Source: Balanoglossus misakiensis (Eukaryota > Hemichordata). From it: a stretch of 64,000 bases of DNA. Positions 61,344 through 64,000 of this stretch are shown here, in pieces (position 1 is the stretch's first letter; each line of letters starts with the position of its first letter). The notes beneath the pieces were generated by a model, which was given only the letters and a program-made list of their open reading frames with translations, did no database searches and had not been told where the DNA came from. Made by a program: the position numbers and the translations under genes. Where the stretch lies: positions 8,122,001-8,186,000 of the forward strand of contig CM082582.2 in the NCBI GenBank assembly GCA_040954595.2. Direction: 5' to 3'.

Positions 61344-64000
61344 GAGAAGAGTCATCATCATCAGGGGTTTATCGATGTCACACATAGTATGACTACGTTG
61401 CACGGCAACAGATATTCGTCGCTTCCACGAGGCGAGCCCATACGAACGTCAATTGCTGTTGAAATCAACGTGAGAACGCCCTCACAATCAGCGAGACTTT
61501 CGAAAACAAGCATTTAATCCACAGTGATGTGCATAGTTCATCTGTATAACATTTGTATCGCAATCAAGGACTTGAGTTTTGTTTGTTTCTTATTTGAGTG
61601 GTTTTTGGTAAATTTAAATCACTACAGATGAATGATTTTGATTTTAACTTTAGTAGGTTGGGGAAACTGAGAGATTATAAATCTCATTAAACTTTATAAT
61701 ATATCGCAAGAAAAAAATTCTGTATGCAGAAATTTTATTTCCTTTTCAAAATGAAGTATTATTCATTTTAATGAAAACTTAACATTTTAGACGTTTGCCA
61801 TATGTAAATTTTTAATTATATGTGAATACTGTACTTTACAGTAGGGGAGTAAATAAGAGAATATTTTAAGAAATTATTCAGTTATAGGCAGTAGGAAATT
61901 ACTACCACACTCAAAAAGGACATGCAACAACTTCAATGATGGAGATATTTGCCGTTAAACCACGGCCCATGGTAACGACTGGGAATGTTGTCTCATACCT
62001 GCGTACATGTATATACTATCTGTCTCTTTAGAAGAGTGCAAATCTTGCTATCTTAAATGGGTTTTTGCTTTGTGCTAGGGGGTCAAATCTCATAATTGCA
62101 TTGTGGGTAAAAAGATCGAAGACTCACTGTAGGTAAGAGTTTGAGAAATTTATATATTACCTGTATTTCATGGATTCTCACTGTCCAAAAGTTCTTTCTT
62201 TGCACTGGTAGTATGTAGACCTTGTTTATCTTTTAAAGACTTTGTTATATTTTCCGCTACAAAATTTTACTATGATCTGATACTTATTTAGCTTCTGAAC
62301 TCCCAGTTCAATGTAAACATGGCAAAAATCTGCCATCTAGAAATTCTGTCAATTCTGGCAGTTACGTGTGTATTCATTTTTGAAATACAGAGTTATTTTC
62401 AGGACCCAATAAACATACAATAAAAATACCAATATAAAACGATTGTAAATTGTAAATAACCCTCGCAACAGATGGTCAATGTGGAATCAGGGTTTTAAGT
62501 ATCCAAACTCAGGTTAACTCTGATCATTTTTCATTTAGATGAAGTCTCATGCTTGTTTTATTTTCGTGGAAATGATTCACTGGATATGTACTGAAATGTA
62601 TTTATTCAGGACCAAAGTTATCAGGGGGATGGCCAACTTAAATATTTTTGCAGTCTCTGTTCATGGCTATGTGTCTTTGGTCGTGCACAGTTAGAGAGGT
62701 CAGAGGTCAATTTTAGATCAGGGATCATTGAAAACCTTGTAGCAATCAGGTGTATAATTGGTAAGAAAAAGATAGGGTCATTTTCTTTTAAGGGCCATAT
62801 GGTCAATCATCTCTGAGGTCAAGTCTGACATAGATGTCAGAGGTTACTTGTCCCAGTAATCATCTCCAGGGAGTCCAGACATATTTATCTGCACATTGGG
62901 GGTCAGGAATTATCCTAATATATGCAACAGTGACAGAAGCAGTTGATCTGATATTTTTACTTCATTGTGAAAATGATAGATTTTAAATAAAATATCAAGA
63001 GTGTTCTACAGTTTATTTCACATTCAGCACATTTGCTTGTTGTATTATAAAATTTACCAAGAAGACAATTATTATCAATAATGTGCCATTTGTTCAGCTG
63101 AAAATAAATGGGCGAATGCTGGATTGCTAAATATTTGTGTTAGCCATCATCCCACCACAGATGAAGATACTGTCGGAGATTTTAAATCTCCAGTTAGCTT
63201 AGGTTCTTACTGTCAATGATACTCGGTACTTCAAATGCAATTAATAATGTGGCTACTCTAGCTGATTCAGATTGTACCTAGTAGTTTTTAAGAAACGATT
63301 TTTAAAAAAACATTCTTTAAAAATAATGTGAAATGGTCATTTTAAACAACAAGGTGTGTTTTATTTGGAGTTGATTCAAAGTAGAGAGAATGCTGCTAAC
63401 TTCTTGTTGCTTGATGGTTGCGAGTGTTGTTGCTTTCAAGGATGTAGACCTTGGTTGACTGATTGTAATACTCAATCTCCACAGGAGAGGCTTTGTAAAA
63501 ATCTGCAGTTTACATCTATATTGTAATCCAAGTGTTGTGCAATTTGGAATGTGTGTACAATGTATCCAGCTATCACACATTACATACACACAAACAGTGA
63601 TACACATGTTTACATGCACACGCAGATTCACTGAGCAGCAGCAGCAGCAGCCTCAGATTGACAATATTTGTTTCAAGTTTGTTTAATATCTTATGATTAA
63701 CTTGTTTGCCTATCTTTGTTTTGGTGATCAGAGTGCAATGCTACATAAGATTTCAATCTTTCAATCTCACAGTTTTTTTCTGCTTTTTTTACTACCAAAC
63801 TCTTGACTGATTAAAGATTATTACGTTCAGTGTATCCAGTAACTGCCACAGAATTATCATATCATGGGTTTTGTGTTCCTTTTTTTCTTTCACTGAAATA
63901 TCAATGTTGTAGGATTGTATTCACCCAGATATGCTTCTGCAGTGTATTTTAAAAAGCATTGATTGGAATGTAAAAACTCTAAATGATGACATAGTAACAT
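61344..64000. other. NHE 3' UTR and downstream DNA
   Basis: AT-rich, no convincing exon on either strand. Two AATAAA hexamers (62408 and 62419) may end the long NHE transcript. Beyond about 62.5 kb I see only simple A/T runs and a short CAG repeat (near 63640). Confidence 0.5.
62408..62424 (+). terminator. Candidate tandem poly(A) signals for the long NHE isoform
   Basis: Two AATAAA hexamers 11 bases apart, about 1.07 kb after the stop codon. There is no marked GU-rich element, so the assignment is tentative. Confidence 0.4.

Noticed and set aside
63317-63631. 104-codon ORF on the - strand that might be a retroelement remnant
   Set aside because: The sequence is not similar enough to any polymerase or endonuclease motif I can name, and no flanking repeat is seen.
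1-64000. tRNA, rRNA or CRISPR-like arrays
   Set aside because: None seen on reading. The tandem repeats present are a microsatellite and a 41-bp array without spacers.

Overview
The window is nuclear DNA from an invertebrate bilaterian animal. It has long AT-rich introns with GT..AG boundaries, CpG-rich promoter-like stretches, AATAAA poly(A) signals, short inverted-repeat transposons, and three protein-coding genes, all on the + strand. The phylum cannot be fixed from sequence reading alone. The proteins resemble their vertebrate counterparts closely enough that a marine deuterostome (hemichordate, cephalochordate, echinoderm) or a slowly evolving lophotrochozoan is plausible.

Layout. 1-10957: no convincing coding exon; probably a 5' intron or upstream control region of the first gene. 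10958-16931: an RREB1/Hindsight-type C2H2 zinc-finger transcription factor, with one N-terminal exon and one ~5 kb exon carrying 20 zinc fingers, a pair of CtBP-type motifs and an acidic stretch; its 3' UTR may run to about 19.4 kb. 20.2-38.7 kb: a gene I do not recognise. It encodes a Ser/Arg-rich, apparently disordered protein over 13 phase-consistent coding exons (about 504 aa), with an alternative last exon at 32894-33392 that gives a different C-terminus (about 466 aa). 39.4-61.3 kb: a plasma-membrane Na+/H+ exchanger of the SLC9A3/SLC9A5 (NHE3/NHE5) type, in up to 14 coding exons (about 1100 aa). Its cytosolic-tail exons are all phase 1-1, and it has two alternative ends, each with a class I PDZ-type C-terminus. 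61.4-64.0 kb: 3' UTR and intergenic DNA.

Mobile and structural elements. A ~93-bp family with TTAA flanks and CCCTTTCACC inverted termini looks like a piggyBac-type MITE. A second MITE-like family starts AGGTATAC. A 72-bp near-perfect foldback is flanked by an exact 10-bp direct repeat. A 41-bp tandem repeat next to an exchanger exon carries YY1-like and CTCF-like cores. There is also a GATA/GACA microsatellite.

The three genes show no obvious shared pathway: a nuclear regulator, an unknown protein and a membrane transporter lie head-to-tail, with only about 0.7 kb between the last two. Exon joins were derived by matching splice sites and reading-frame phase by eye; no transcript data or database search was available.
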